A DNA stretch of 64,000 bases from Streptomyces tuirus (GTDB lineage: Bacteria > Actinomycetota > Actinomycetes > Streptomycetales > Streptomycetaceae): the NCBI RefSeq assembly GCF_014701095.1, contig NZ_AP023439.1:2964001-3028000 (forward strand). The letters run 5' to 3'. Both the position numbers and the translations under genes were made by a program. Of this stretch, positions 33,665-43,089 are shown one piece after another (position 1 is the first letter of the stretch; every line of letters starts with the position of its first letter). Below the pieces are notes generated by a model. It saw only the letters and a list, made by a program, of their open reading frames with translations. It searched no databases and had not been told where the DNA came from.

Positions 33665-35056
33665 TCATCCGCGCAGGGCTTCGACGGCGTCCGCGAGGGC
33701 TCGGGGCACGTCCGGTACGAGGCAGTGGACCCCGTCCCGTACGACGTGCCGGCCTGCCACGACCGTATGCGACACGTCCGCTGCCGACGCGGCGAATACG
33801 GCCGTCTCGGCCCCGAGCCGCGGAAGCGGCCCTGCCGTCCTGACCGAGTCGAGCGCGATGGTGGTGAAGTCGGCGAGCGCGCCGGTCTCCAGGGCGCCCG
33901 CGTCCTCCCAGCCGAGGGCCGCGTGGCCGTCGGCGGAGGCCGCCCGCAGCAGGGCCGCCGCCGTCCAGTGACCGCGGGTGCGGGTGCGCAGGCGCTCGTT
34001 CAGTTCCATGGCCCGCGCCTCTTCGAGCAGGTCGATGACGGCGTGGCTGTCGGAGCCGAGGCAGAGCGGGGAGCCCTCGTTCTGCAGGGCGACGGCCGGT
34101 CCGATGCCGTCCGCGAGGTCCCGTTCGGTCGTCGGGCACATGCAGGTGCCGGTGCCGCTGCCGCCGATGAGGGAGACGTCCTCGGCGGTGAGGTGGGTGT
34201 TGTGGACGCCGGTGGTGCGCGGTCCGAGGACGCCGTGCAGGGCGAGGAGCTGGGTCGGGGTGCAGCCGTGGGCCTCCCGGCACGCCTCGTTCTCGGCGGT
34301 CTGCTCGGACAGGTGCACATGGAGCGGGGCCCGCCGCTGTTCCGCCCACCGTGCGATGGTCTCCAACTGGTCGGCGGGCACGGCCCGTACGGAGTGGATC
34401 GCCGCTCCGATCCGTGCGTGATCCCGTTCTTTGAGAAGTGAAGAGCGTGCGGCCCAGGCCTCGGCGTCCCCGTCGGAGAAGCGGAGCTGATGAGCGGTGG
34501 GGGGCTGTCCGAAGCCGGAGGAGAGGTAGGCGGTGTCGAGGAGGGTGATGCGGATCCCGGCCTCGGCGGCGGCCTCGATGAGGGCCTCGCCCATGGCGTT
34601 GGGGTCGGCGTAGGGGGTGCCGCCGGGGGCGTGGTGGACGTAGTGGAACTCGCCGACGGCCGTGATGCCGGCCAGCGCCATCTCGGCGTACACGGCGCGG
34701 GCGAGGGCGTGGTAGCTGTCCGGGGTGAGCCGGCCGGCCGTGGCGTACATGACCTCGCGCCAGGTCCAGAAGGTGCCGGAGCCGACCTGGACGGTGCCGC
34801 GCAGGGCGCGGTGGAAGGCGTGGCTGTGTGCGTTGGCCAGGCCGGGCAGGGTGAGTCCGCGCAGGACCTCGGCGCCGGGGGGCGGGGCGGGGGTGCCGGT
34901 GCGGACGGCGGTGATGCGGCCGTCCGCGACCTCCAGGGCGACACCCGGCTCGATGGGGGTCCCCCCTGCCCGAGCGGAGCCGAGAGCCCGGGGGAGAGTG
35001 CCGAGCCAGGCGTGCTCCAGCCAGTACGTCCGCGGGGCCGCTGTCGTCACCTGCAC
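33665..35056 (-). CDS. hutF: Formimidoylglutamate deiminase
   Basis: HutF (463 aa) is an amidohydrolase that releases ammonia from N-formimino-L-glutamate to give N-formylglutamate. Metal ligands lie in [26 protein letters not shown] and GSDSHAVID. The GTG at 35056 has GGAAGGA five bases upstream; a second GTG at 35050 overlaps the preceding stop as GTGA. Residues about 18-37 ([20 protein letters not shown]) are encoded by a dispersed repeat element (34954-34997) read in frame, an insertion I would not expect in this enzyme. It feeds from HutI and passes product to a deformylase. Confidence 0.92.
   Translation of the reverse strand: MQVTTAAPRTYWLEHAWLGTLPRALGSARAGGTPIEPGVALEVADGRITAVRTGTPAPPPGAEVLRGLTLPGLANAHSHAFHRALRGTVQVGSGTFWTWREVMYATAGRLTPDSYHALARAVYAEMALAGITAVGEFHYVHHAPGGTPYADPNAMGEALIEAAAEAGIRITLLDTAYLSSGFGQPPTAHQLRFSDGDAEAWAARSSLLKERDHARIGAAIHSVRAVPADQLETIARWAEQRRAPLHVHLSEQTAENEACREAHGCTPTQLLALHGVLGPRTTGVHNTHLTAEDVSLIGGSGTGTCMCPTTERDLADGIGPAVALQNEGSPLCLGSDSHAVIDLLEEARAMELNERLRTRTRGHWTAAALLRAASADGHAALGWEDAGALETGALADFTTIALDSVRTAGPLPRLGAETAVFAASAADVSHTVVAGRHVVRDGVHCLVPDVPRALADAVEALRG
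34954..34997. repeat. Dispersed repeat element inside hutF
   Basis: This 44-base stretch has the pattern G-run, CCCCCCTGCCCGAGCGGAGC, CGAGAGCCCGGGGGAG. It is closely similar to an intergenic copy at 56815-56858 (CCCCTGCTCGAGCGAAG, TCGAGAGCTTGGGGAAG). I know this element from upstream regions in many Streptomyces. Here it sits inside a coding sequence and stays in frame. Confidence 0.75.
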
Positions 35057-36282
35057 GCCAGTCCTTCCAGTACGTCGGCGAGTGCGAGTACCCCGGCCAC
35101 ACAGTCGTCCTCGCTCGCCGACTCGGCCGGGGAGTGGGAGACGCCGGTGGGGTTGCGCACGAACAGCATGGCGGTCGGGATGCTCCCGGACAGGATCCCG
35201 GCGTCGTGTCCCGCGCCGGTGCCGAGGACGGGGACCGTGAGGTCGGTGTCCGTACCGAGGATGCGGGCGAGTTCGTCGCGCAGGGCGTGGTCGAACTGGA
35301 CGACGGGAGTGAAGGACTCGCGGACGATGTCGAGGTCGACGCCGTGCGCGTCCGCGTAACTCCGGGCCGCCTTCTCGATGCCGCCGACCACGGTGTCGAG
35401 GGTCATCTGGTCCTCGGCCCGGGAGTCGAGCCAGCCGCGCACGAGGGAGGGGATGGCGTTGACGCCGTTGGGTTCGACGGCGATCTTGCCGAAGGTGGCG
35501 ACGGCCCCGGCGAGTTCGGCCTCGCGCCGGGCGGCGAGGACGGTCTCGGCGTAGGACAGCATGGGGTCGTGCCGGTCGGCGAGCCGGGTGGTGCCGGCGT
35601 GGTTGGCCTCGCCGCGGAAGTCGAACCGCCACCGGCCGTGCGGCCAGATCGCGCTGGCGAGGCCGACCCGGTCGCCGGACAGGTCCAGGGCCCGGCCCTG
35701 CTCGACGTGCAGTTCGACGAAGGCGCCGATGCGGGCGAGCCGTTCGGGGTCCGGCCCGATGGCGTCCGGGTCGTGTCCGGCCGCCTCCATGGCCCGGGGC
35801 AGCGTGACGCCGTCGCCGTCGGTGAGCCGGTGTGCCTGTGCGCGGGTGAGCTGCCCGGCGGTGAGCCGGGACCCGACGCAGGCGAGCCCGAACCGGGCGC
35901 CCTCCTCGTCGCCGAAGTTCACGATGGCGAGGGGCCGGGTGAAACGGGCGTCCCTGCTGCGCAGCTCGTCCAGCGCGGCGAAGGCGGACACGACTCCGAG
36001 GGGGCCGTCGAAGGCGCCGCCGTCCGGCACGGAGTCGAGGTGCGAGCCGGTGACGACGGCGTCCCCCTCGGCGGGGTCGCCGAGCCAGGCCCACTGGTTG
36101 CCGTTCCGGTCGACCTCGTGGCGCAGCCCGCGGGCCGTGGCCTGCTCCTCGAACCAGGCCCGGCATTCACCGTCGACCGCGGTCCAGGCGAAGCGCCGGT
36201 AGCCGCCGGAGCCGGGGTGCCGCCCCAGGGGGAGCAGCTCGCGCCACATGTGGTGGAAGGAGCCGCCGCTGTTCCGGGTCAC
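35047..36282 (-). CDS. M20 amidohydrolase (allantoate amidohydrolase/carbamoylase family) in hut operon
   Basis: Binuclear-metal amidohydrolase (411 aa) of the hydantoinase/carbamoylase branch of M20. Ligands appear in [42 protein letters not shown] and [11 protein letters not shown]. The dimer and substrate regions show [16 protein letters not shown] and GAGHDAG. Homologues are usually annotated allantoate amidohydrolase. It sits between hutU and hutF, with its GTG (36282) overlapping the hutU stop and its stop overlapping hutF. Since hutG is absent, it may cleave N-formyl-L-glutamate to glutamate and formate; this is inference from context. Confidence 0.88.
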   Translation of the reverse strand: MTRNSGGSFHHMWRELLPLGRHPGSGGYRRFAWTAVDGECRAWFEEQATARGLRHEVDRNGNQWAWLGDPAEGDAVVTGSHLDSVPDGGAFDGPLGVVSAFAALDELRSRDARFTRPLAIVNFGDEEGARFGLACVGSRLTAGQLTRAQAHRLTDGDGVTLPRAMEAAGHDPDAIGPDPERLARIGAFVELHVEQGRALDLSGDRVGLASAIWPHGRWRFDFRGEANHAGTTRLADRHDPMLSYAETVLAARREAELAGAVATFGKIAVEPNGVNAIPSLVRGWLDSRAEDQMTLDTVVGGIEKAARSYADAHGVDLDIVRESFTPVVQFDHALRDELARILGTDTDLTVPVLGTGAGHDAGILSGSIPTAMLFVRNPTGVSHSPAESASEDDCVAGVLALADVLEGLACR

Positions 36283-37943
36283 GCCTGGTCACCTTCGCGC
36301 ATCGGGACGCGGACGCCCCGCTCCCCCGCCACCGACTCCGCGATGTCGTACCCGGCGTCCACGTGCCGGATGACGCCCATGCCGGGGTCGTTGGTGAGCA
36401 CCCGGCGGATCTTCTCGCCCGCGAGCGCCGTGCCGTCGGCCACCGTGACCTGCCCGGCGTGGATGGAGCGGCCCATGCCGACGCCGCCGCCGTGGTGGAT
36501 CGAGACCCAGGACGCCCCGGAGGCGACGTTCACCATGGCGTTCAGCAGCGGCCAGTCGGCGATCGCGTCGGACCCGTCGAGCATGGCCTCGGTCTCGCGG
36601 TAGGGGGAGGCGACGGAACCGCAGTCGAGATGGTCGCGGCCGATGACGACCGGCGCGGCCAGCTCCCCGCTCGCGACCATGTCGTTGAACCGCTCACCGG
36701 CCTTGTCGCGCTCGCCGTAGCCGAGCCAGCAGATCCGGGCGGGCAGGCCCTGGAAGTGGACGCGTTCGCCGGCCATCGTGATCCAGCGGGCGAGGGACTC
36801 GTTCTCCGGGAAGAGGTCGAGGATCGCCTTGTCGGTCTTGGCGATGTCGGAGGCCTCGCCGGACAGGGCGGCCCAGCGGAAGGGGCCCTTGCCCTCGCAG
36901 AACAGCGGGCGGATGTAGGCCGGGACGAAGCCGGGGAAGGCGAAGGCGCGGTCGTATCCGGCGAGTTGGGCCTCGCCGCGGATGGAGTTGCCGTAGTCGA
37001 AGACCTCGGCGCCGGCGTCCATGAAGCCGACCATGGCCTCGACGTGCCGGGCCATGGACTCGCGGGCCCGGGTGGTGAAGCCGGCCGGGTCCTTGGCGGC
37101 GGCGTCGGCCATGTCCTCGAAGGCGACGCCGACCGGCAGGTAGGCCAACGGGTCGTGGGCGGAGGTCTGGTCGGTGACGATGTCGATCGGGGCGCCCTCG
37201 GCGAGCATCCGCGGGAGCAGCTCGGCGGCGTTGCCCAGGAGGCCGATGGACAGCGGCCTGCGCTGGTCGCGGGCCTCGGTGGCCAGCTGGAGCGCGTGGG
37301 CGAGGCTGTCGGCCTTCACATCCAGATAGCGGTGCTCGATACGGCGCTCGATGGCGCGCGGGTCGACGTCGATGCAGATCGCCACGCCGTCGTTCATCGT
37401 CACGGCGAGCGGCTGGGCGCCGCCCATGCCGCCGAGGCCTGCGGTCAGGGTGATGGTGCCGGCCAGCGTCCCGCCGAACTTCTTCGCGGCGACGGCGGCG
37501 AAGGTCTCGTAGGTGCCCTGGAGGATGCCCTGGGTGCCGATGTAGATCCAGGAGCCGGCGGTCATCTGCCCGTACATGGTCAGGCCGAGGTGTTCGAGGC
37601 GGCGGAACTCCTCCCAGTTAGCCCAGTCGCCGACGAGGTTGGAGTTGGCGATGAGGACGCGCGGGGCCCACTCGTGGGTCTGCATGACGCCGACGGGCCG
37701 GCCGGACTGGACCAGCATGGTCTCGTCCTGCTTCAGCCCTTGCAGCGTGCGCACCATCGCGTCGAAGGAGCGCCAGTCGCGGGCGGCCTTGCCGGTGCCG
37801 CCGTAGACGACGAGCTTGTCGGGGTGCTCGGCGACCTCGGGGTCGAGGTTGTTCCGCAGCATCCGCAGGGCGGCTTCCTGCTGCCATCCCAGGGCGCTCG
37901 GTTCCGTGCCGCGCGGCGCTCGGACAGGGCGTGGTCCTGACAT
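36279..37943 (-). CDS. hutU: Urocanate hydratase
   Basis: HutU (554 aa) hydrates urocanate to imidazolonepropionate using tightly bound NAD as an electrophile. Characteristic stretches are [40 protein letters not shown] (the NAD-binding loop) and [11 protein letters not shown]. The active-site region has [15 protein letters not shown] and the C-terminal part [15 protein letters not shown]. The length matches the family. The ATG at 37943 follows AGGAGG. It is the first gene of the operon hutU, M20, hutF, hutI, each overlapping or nearly touching the next. HutH, the preceding enzyme, is not in the window. Confidence 0.95.
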   Translation of the reverse strand: MSGPRPVRAPRGTEPSALGWQQEAALRMLRNNLDPEVAEHPDKLVVYGGTGKAARDWRSFDAMVRTLQGLKQDETMLVQSGRPVGVMQTHEWAPRVLIANSNLVGDWANWEEFRRLEHLGLTMYGQMTAGSWIYIGTQGILQGTYETFAAVAAKKFGGTLAGTITLTAGLGGMGGAQPLAVTMNDGVAICIDVDPRAIERRIEHRYLDVKADSLAHALQLATEARDQRRPLSIGLLGNAAELLPRMLAEGAPIDIVTDQTSAHDPLAYLPVGVAFEDMADAAAKDPAGFTTRARESMARHVEAMVGFMDAGAEVFDYGNSIRGEAQLAGYDRAFAFPGFVPAYIRPLFCEGKGPFRWAALSGEASDIAKTDKAILDLFPENESLARWITMAGERVHFQGLPARICWLGYGERDKAGERFNDMVASGELAAPVVIGRDHLDCGSVASPYRETEAMLDGSDAIADWPLLNAMVNVASGASWVSIHHGGGVGMGRSIHAGQVTVADGTALAGEKIRRVLTNDPGMGVIRHVDAGYDIAESVAGERGVRVPMREGDQA

Positions 37944-37993
37944 GGTCTGCCTCCTGGGGGGTGCGTGGTGCTCCCGGCGGTGTGTTGCTGTGG

Positions 37994-38030
37994 CTATTCA
38001 CATCCTGGACGTCTGAATAGAGCTAGTCAA
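37994..38030 (-). promoter_or_regulatory. hutU promoter with overlapping inverted repeat
   Basis: On the minus strand TTGACT (38025-38030) and CAGGAT (38002-38007) are 17 bases apart, a good -35/-10 pair pointing at hutU. A perfect 7-base inverted repeat, CTATTCA (37994-38000) and TGAATAG (38014-38020), surrounds the -10 element. A protein bound there would block the promoter, so I read it as a repressor operator. CTATTCA recurs at 40671-40677 upstream of the RpiR gene. Confidence 0.65.
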
Positions 38031-38078
38031 TACGTCGGGGCGTCGGCGCGGCGACGCCGTGGATGTTTGGCTGGATGC

Positions 38079-39452
38079 ATGGGCGCACACATCGAGACGG
38101 CAGAGGCGGGCGACAGCGGGGCCCGGCGGGCGGCGCGGCGGGACGAGGCGGTGCGGGCCGCCGTGGAGCAAGGGCTGCTCGGGCCCGGCAGCCCCATCGT
38201 CGGGCTGCTGGACGTCACCGGCATCCGGGAGTCGGCGGCGGAGCTGCGGGCGGCGTTCGAGGCGGTGGTGGCGCCGGGGACGCCCGTGCTGCACGCCTTC
38301 GCGGTGAAGGCGACCCCGCTGGTGCCGGTCCTGCGGCTGCTGCGGGAGGAGGGCGTCGGCGCGGAGGTCGCGAGCCCGGGCGAGCTGGCCCTGGCGCGGG
38401 CGGCGGGCGTGCCGCCGGAGGCGACGGTGCTCGACTCGCCCGCGAAGACGCCGGCCGAGCTGCGCGAGGCGCTGTCCCTGGGCATCGCCGTCAACGCGGA
38501 CAACCCCCAGGAGCTGGCCCGGATCGACGCCCTGATGCGGTCCTCGGCCAGCCGCTCTCCGCTGGGGATCCGGGTGAATCCGCAGGTCGGCGGGGGCTCC
38601 ATCGAGGCGCTGTCCACGGCGACGGCCACCTCGAAGTTCGGGGTGGCGCTGCGTGACGAGGGGGCGCGGGAGTGGGTCGTCCGGGCGTATCTGGACCGGC
38701 CGTGGCTGACCCGGCTGCACGCGCACACCGGGTCCCAGGGCATTCCGCTGGCCCTGATGGCCCGGGGCGTGGCGGAGACGTACGCGCTCGCGGAGGAGAT
38801 CAACCGGCGGGCCGGGCGGCGGCAGGTCGACACGCTCGACATCGGCGGCGGCCTGCCGGTGAACTTCGCGTCGGAGGAGACGGATCCGACCTACGCGCGG
38901 TACGCGCGGCTGCTGGCCGAGGAGGTGCCGGGGCTGCTCGACGGGCGGTACGGGCTGGTCACCGAGTTCGGGCGGTCACTGCTGGCCAAGCACGGGACGG
39001 TGGTGGCGCGGGTCGAGTACGCGAAGGCCTCCGGCGGGCGGGCGGTGGCGGTGACGCACGCCGGGGTGCAGGTGGCCGCGCGGACGGTGTACGCGCCGGG
39101 GAGCTGGCCGCTGCGGATCTCCGCGTACGACGCGAAGGGGCGGCCCAAGGAGGGGCCGGAGGTGGTGCAGGACGTCGCGGGACCGGCCTGTTTCGCGGGG
39201 GACCTGCTGGCGGAGGGGCGGTCCATGCCGCTGCTGGAGCAGGGGGATTACGCGGCGGCGCTGGACACCGGGGCGTATTACTTCGCCCATCACTACGGGT
39301 ACAACTCGCTGGTGCGGCCCGGGGTGTACGGGTTCCTGCCGGGAGGGCGGTTCGCGGTGGTGCGGCGGGCGCAGACGGTGGGGGAGGTTGTTGCGGAGTC
39401 GGGTGGGGCGGAGGTGGACGCGTTGACGGGGGCGGGGTGGGAGGTTCCGTAG
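38079..39452 (+). CDS. Type III PLP-dependent decarboxylase (DAP decarboxylase-like)
   Basis: Alanine-racemase-fold PLP enzyme (457 aa) related to diaminopimelate/ornithine decarboxylases. The PLP lysine is in HAFAVKATPL (about residue 76). HTGSQG, DIGGGLPVNF and FGRSLLAKHG bind cofactor phosphate. ACFAGDLL carries the catalytic cysteine and DTGAYYFAHHYGYN the C-terminal active-site tyrosine. The N-terminus differs from LysA, so the amino-acid substrate is uncertain. The ATG at 38079 has only a weak ribosome-binding site. It is divergent from hutU across 135 bases, hinting at shared control, possibly in amino-acid catabolism. Confidence 0.82.
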   Translation: MGAHIETAEAGDSGARRAARRDEAVRAAVEQGLLGPGSPIVGLLDVTGIRESAAELRAAFEAVVAPGTPVLHAFAVKATPLVPVLRLLREEGVGAEVASPGELALARAAGVPPEATVLDSPAKTPAELREALSLGIAVNADNPQELARIDALMRSSASRSPLGIRVNPQVGGGSIEALSTATATSKFGVALRDEGAREWVVRAYLDRPWLTRLHAHTGSQGIPLALMARGVAETYALAEEINRRAGRRQVDTLDIGGGLPVNFASEETDPTYARYARLLAEEVPGLLDGRYGLVTEFGRSLLAKHGTVVARVEYAKASGGRAVAVTHAGVQVAARTVYAPGSWPLRISAYDAKGRPKEGPEVVQDVAGPACFAGDLLAEGRSMPLLEQGDYAAALDTGAYYFAHHYGYNSLVRPGVYGFLPGGRFAVVRRAQTVGEVVAESGGAEVDALTGAGWEVP

Positions 39453-39497
39453 GTTTGCGGTCGGGTTCGGTGCGGTTCCGTAGGGTTTCGGCCTCGG

Positions 39498-39632
39498 GTG
39501 CGTCGTGGCTTGTCGCGCAGTTCCCCGCGCCCCTAAGGGCAACGCCGCGGGAAGGACCGCCGGACTCCGGCCTCGCGTGCGTGGGGGCTTGTCGCGCAGT
39601 TCCCCGCGCCCCTAGGGCATGCGCCGCCGTCG
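39498..39632. repeat. Two copies of the dispersed intergenic repeat
   Basis: Two direct copies (39498-39540 and 39577-39632) share GGCTTGTCGCGCAGTTCCCC and GCGCCCCTA. They are in the opposite orientation to the pair at 7903-8060. They occupy the gap 39453-39810 between the decarboxylase and RpiR genes. No gene is seen in the rest of that gap. Confidence 0.75.
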
Positions 39633-39810
39633 GATTGCAAGAGCGCCCAGCCACCACAGCGGGGCCGCTCCCGCCCGTACGACGACGGCCACTCGGGCCA
39701 GTCCCTGTCCTCCGCGCGTCACGTCCAGCCTCCGTCCGGTCTCCTCATCGTCGGGAGCCGTACGGTAGCGGCGGAACGTGAGACGAGTCTTAAGAAGCCC
39801 GCCCGTGCCG

Positions 39811-40653
39811 TCAGTCGACGAACAGGCCCCGCGCCGCCGCCTTCGTGTCGAACTCCTCGAGACGGGACTGGGCCTGGGGCAGGTCGTCGCACATGGCCTC
39901 CAGCAGCACCCGGCCGAGCAGCATCGGCGCGCAGGCCGTGTCGAAGGCGAGGCCGGTGCCGACGGCGGCGGGCAGCAGCAGGTCGGACACCTTGGCGACG
40001 GGCGCGAAGGCGGAGTCGGCGACCGTGACGACGGTCAGCCCGGCCTCCTTGGCGTAGGCGAGGGTGTCGACGACCTCGCGGGGGTGCCGGGGCAGCGCGA
40101 AACAGAGCAGTGCGCTCGCGCCAGCCCGGACGGCGGCGTCGATGCGGTCCTGCAGCATCGTGCCGCCCTCGCCGAGCAGCCGTACGTCGGGATGCACCTT
40201 GGCGGCGAAGTAGGCGAAGCCGTGGGCCTGGGCGGCAGCGGCCCGCAGGCCGAGGACGAGCAGCGGCCGGGAGGCCGCGAGGAGGCGCCCCGCGCGCTGG
40301 ACGGGGCCCGGGTCGGCCAGTGCCTCCGCCAGGTGCCGCAGGTTCTCGATCTCGGCCTCGACGGCCTGCTGGTACTCGTTGTGGGACCCGGCCTCCGCCG
40401 CGGGCTCGGCGGGGGCGACCTCGCGCAGATGGCGGCGCAGGGCGGGGTAGCCGTCGAAGCCGAGGGCGACGGCGAACCGGGTCACGGACGGCTGGCTGAC
40501 CCCGGCCAGCTCGGCGAGCTCCACGCTCGACAGGAACGGCACCTCGGCGGCGCGCCGCACCATACTGTGCGCGATGCGCCGCTGGGTGGGCGTCAGCCGG
40601 TGGCCCTCGAAGAGCGCCTGCAGCCGCGCGGCAGGGCTGTCGGTCACGCTCAT
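39811..40653 (-). CDS. RpiR/MurR-family transcriptional regulator
   Basis: Regulator (280 aa) with an N-terminal HTH_6 domain (about 10-80, containing SSVELAELAGVSQPSVTRFAVALGF) and a C-terminal SIS domain (about 125-260) that binds phosphosugars or other small ligands. SIS-type stretches are LLVLGLRAAAAQAHGF and ALLCFALPRHPREVVD. The ATG at 40653 opens the protein. Family members control sugar or amino-acid catabolism. It lies 2.7 kb from hutU on the same strand, and its upstream region holds CTATTCA, a half-site also found in the hut operator, so it is a candidate hut regulator. Confidence 0.87.
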   Translation of the reverse strand: MSVTDSPAARLQALFEGHRLTPTQRRIAHSMVRRAAEVPFLSSVELAELAGVSQPSVTRFAVALGFDGYPALRRHLREVAPAEPAAEAGSHNEYQQAVEAEIENLRHLAEALADPGPVQRAGRLLAASRPLLVLGLRAAAAQAHGFAYFAAKVHPDVRLLGEGGTMLQDRIDAAVRAGASALLCFALPRHPREVVDTLAYAKEAGLTVVTVADSAFAPVAKVSDLLLPAAVGTGLAFDTACAPMLLGRVLLEAMCDDLPQAQSRLEEFDTKAAARGLFVD

Positions 40654-40670
40654 GACGTGCTCCCCCTCGC

Positions 40671-40708
40671 CTATTCAGTAGCTGAGGATTCTGCATGAGC
40701 ATATGCAG
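40671..40708 (-). promoter_or_regulatory. Candidate operator upstream of the RpiR gene
   Basis: CTATTCAGTAGCTGAG begins at 40671. An inverted repeat CTGCAT (40691-40696) with ATGCAG (40703-40708) follows. Both lie 18-55 bases before the RpiR start and could mediate autoregulation. Confidence 0.45.
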
Positions 40709-40819
40709 AGCGGCAAGCCGGACCGGAGGGCGGCGGCGCGCCAGGACCGGGAACCCCCGGGGGGAACAGGGGGGCTAACCCCAGTGCGGCGGGCGGCGGC
40801 GCTTTCTACCGTGGACGGC

Positions 40820-41251
40820 ATGACCGGAATGGACGCGCGGGACACCGACCTCAAGAAGGAACTCGACGCCACCCTGCACGCCCGCAGGGAGCTGGGCGAG
40901 GAGTACGAGCCGGCACTGATCGAATCGTTCCTGGAGAAGCTCGACCAGCGGATCGACGGGGCGGTGGAGCGCCGGGTGCGCCGGCAGCTCGCGGAGCAGC
41001 AGATGCAGGCGGCCCGGGACTCCCGCTCGCCGAAGGTCACGGACTCCTGGGGCGAGCGGTTCGGCTTCGGGATCGTCTCCCTGGTCCTCGCGGTGCCGCT
41101 GTCCGCGATCGGCGGGGGCGTGGCCCGGCTGCCCGGGCTGCTCGTCGCCTGGGCGGGCATCGTCGGCGTCAACGTCGTCCAGGCGCTGCGCTCCAACCCG
41201 AACCTCTTCGGCCGCCGCAAGTCCTCCCAGGACGGTGGCTGGGAGGACTAA
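40820..41251 (+). CDS. Conserved small membrane protein
   Basis: Protein of 143 aa. The N-terminal two thirds are charged and helical (LKKELDATLHARRELGEEYE, then a Glu/Arg-rich coiled-coil-like stretch up to about residue 70). Then come two hydrophobic segments (GFGIVSLVLAVPLSAIGGG and LPGLLVAWAGIVGVNVVQAL) and a short basic tail. A coiled-coil plus membrane-hairpin layout is clear; the function is not. The start may be the ATG at 40820 or at 40829 (MDARD). I have the impression that close homologues are common in Streptomyces. It converges on the SDR gene. Confidence 0.75.
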   Translation: MTGMDARDTDLKKELDATLHARRELGEEYEPALIESFLEKLDQRIDGAVERRVRRQLAEQQMQAARDSRSPKVTDSWGERFGFGIVSLVLAVPLSAIGGGVARLPGLLVAWAGIVGVNVVQALRSNPNLFGRRKSSQDGGWED

Positions 41252-41265
41252 CCAGGACCGGTCGT

Positions 41266-42027
41266 TCAGACCTGCCGCGTCGGCAGCGCGATGATCTGCC
41301 GCAGGTTGACCCGGCGCGGCCGGCTCGTCGCGTAGGCCACGAGGTCGGCCAGTTCCTCCGCGGACAGGGCGCCCACCTCGTCGAGCATGCCCTCGACCTG
41401 CCGGGACAGGTCCGCGTCCGCGATGTGGGTGCGCAGTTCGCTCTCCACGAACCCGGGCTCGATGTTGGTGACCCGGACGTCCCGGGGCCCGAACTCCCCG
41501 CGCAGGGCCTCCGACAGATAGGTGACGGCGGCCTTGGTCGCGCCGTAGACCGCGTAGCTCGGGAAGCTGAGGTGCGCGGCGATGGACGAGATGTTCACGA
41601 TGTCGGCCGTACGGCCGTCGGCGGCGGCGCTCACCAGGTCCTCGGTGAAGGCGCCGATCATCCGCAGCACCCCGGAGACGTTGGTGTCGAGCATCCGCTG
41701 CCACTCGTCGGAGCGCCGGGCGTCGACGGGGTGGGGCAGCATGACGCCGGCGCAGTTCACGACCAGGTCGACGGTCCCGTACTCCGCGTGGATGCCCGCC
41801 GCGGCGTCCGCGACGGACGTCTCGTCGGTGACGTCCGCGGCGACGGCCAGGGCCTGCCCGCCGTCGGCCCGGATCTTCGCCGCGACCTCGGTCAGCCGTT
41901 CCGCCCGCCGGGCGACCAGCGCGACCCGGGCGCCCCGGGCGGCCAGCAGCACGGCGACGGCCTCGCCGATCCCGCTCGCGGCTCCGGTGACGACGGCGGT
42001 ACGGCCGGCCAGGTTGTCGTACGACAT
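41266..42027 (-). CDS. Short-chain dehydrogenase/reductase
   Basis: SDR oxidoreductase (253 aa) using NAD(P)H. The cofactor motif is TGAASGIGEA (residues about 15-24), followed by NCAG in the beta-4 strand. The catalytic Ser and YxxxK are in NISSIAAHLSFPSYAVYGATK (split across 21 residues). EPGFVES closes the substrate loop. Basic residues after the second strand (ARRAE) favour NADPH. The ATG at 42027 follows AAGGGA. It is divergent from an XRE regulator with a MmyB-like domain, an arrangement in which the regulator usually controls the neighbouring oxidoreductase. The substrate is unknown. Confidence 0.9.
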   Translation of the reverse strand: MSYDNLAGRTAVVTGAASGIGEAVAVLLAARGARVALVARRAERLTEVAAKIRADGGQALAVAADVTDETSVADAAAGIHAEYGTVDLVVNCAGVMLPHPVDARRSDEWQRMLDTNVSGVLRMIGAFTEDLVSAAADGRTADIVNISSIAAHLSFPSYAVYGATKAAVTYLSEALRGEFGPRDVRVTNIEPGFVESELRTHIADADLSRQVEGMLDEVGALSAEELADLVAYATSRPRRVNLRQIIALPTRQV

Positions 42028-42172
42028 GGGATTTCCCTTCGGTGCGGGCCGGGGCGTCTCCCCGGCCTCGGACACCACCTTCGGCGGCCTCGGCCGCGCT
42101 ACCCAGGGCTGCGCTCTTCCTGGGTCTGTCAGTACCAGGTTCGGCGGGCCCGGGCGGCCTAGGCTCGGGGGC

Positions 42173-43012
42173 ATGGACGGAGAACTGGGAGACTTCCTGC
42201 GCTCGCGCCGCGCCCGGATCCAGCCGGAGGAGGTGGGGCTGCCGTCGTACGGCCGCCGCCGCGTCCCGGGTCTGCGCCGCGAGGAGGTGGCGCAGCTGGC
42301 CGGGGTGAGCGTCGACTACTACGTCCGCCTCGAACAGGGCAGGGGGCCCGGGGCTCCCTCCCGGACCAGGTCCGGGGGTGTCTCGGACGCCGTGCTGGAC
42401 GCGATCGCCCGGGTGCTGCGGCTGGACGAGGCCGAGCACGAGTACCTGCGGGCGGTGGCCCGGCCGCGCCGGCAGGACGGGTACGGGCCGGCCGCGCCCC
42501 GGGTGCGCCCGGGGGTCCAGTTGCTCCTGGACGGCATGGACCGCCATCCCGCCTACGTCCTGGACCACCGCATGGACGTCCTGGCCTGGAACCCCCTCGC
42601 CGACGCCGTGCTCGGCTTCGGCGGCGCGGACGGCCTCAGCCTGCCGCGCCGTCTCTTCCTCGACCCCGCCTCGCGCGGGCTCTACCCGGACTGGGCCGAG
42701 GTCACCGCCCAGATGGTCGCGCACCTGCGCCTGCAGGCGGGCCACCATCCCGGCGACCCCGCCACGGGGGAGCTCGTCGCCGAACTCGCCCGGGCGAGCG
42801 AGGAGTTCCGCCGGCTGTGGGGGGACCACCTGGTCAAGCCCTGCGACTACGGCGTGAAGCTCCTGCGGCACCCGGTCGCGGGCCTGCTGACCCTCCCCTA
42901 CGAGACCCTCACCATCCCGGCGGCGCCCGACCAGACGATCGTGGTGTACGCGCCCGAGCCCGGGTCCGAGACGGCGGAGCGGCTCCAGTTGCTGGGAAGC
43001 TGGAAGGCGTAG
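42173..43012 (+). CDS. XRE regulator with MmyB-like ligand-binding domain
   Basis: Transcription factor (279 aa). The N-terminal helix-turn-helix (about 1-95) contains GDFLRSRRARIQPEEVGLP and GLRREEVAQLAGVSVDYYVR, followed by LEQGR. The C-terminal MmyB-like domain (about 110-275), a PAS-like fold, shows HRMDVLAWNPLADAVLG and LRHPVAGLLTLPYETLTIP. Such proteins in actinomycetes commonly sit opposite an SDR gene and repress it, as here. The ATG at 42173 lies just after a TAGGCT stretch, so its leader is very short. An inverted CCTGG/CCAGG pair near 42117-42140 could be the operator. Confidence 0.88.
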   Translation: MDGELGDFLRSRRARIQPEEVGLPSYGRRRVPGLRREEVAQLAGVSVDYYVRLEQGRGPGAPSRTRSGGVSDAVLDAIARVLRLDEAEHEYLRAVARPRRQDGYGPAAPRVRPGVQLLLDGMDRHPAYVLDHRMDVLAWNPLADAVLGFGGADGLSLPRRLFLDPASRGLYPDWAEVTAQMVAHLRLQAGHHPGDPATGELVAELARASEEFRRLWGDHLVKPCDYGVKLLRHPVAGLLTLPYETLTIPAAPDQTIVVYAPEPGSETAERLQLLGSWKA

Positions 43013-43034
43013 CAGACATCGGGGAAGAGAGATG

Positions 43035-43089
43035 CGCGGGGACCGCCGCACCCCCGTGAACGGGGGGCGGGACGACGGCGGTCCCCGCG
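43035..43089. terminator. Long GC stem with inner hairpin, terminator-like
   Basis: Bases 43035-43048 and 43076-43089 form a perfect 14-bp stem. A smaller hairpin (CCCCGTGAACGGGG) sits inside the loop. It follows the MmyB-type regulator and can end transcription from it. Confidence 0.7.

Noticed and set aside
36363..37940. A long plus-strand frame opposite hutU
   Set aside because: It mirrors the hutU codon positions and has no recognisable domain; hutU is certain.
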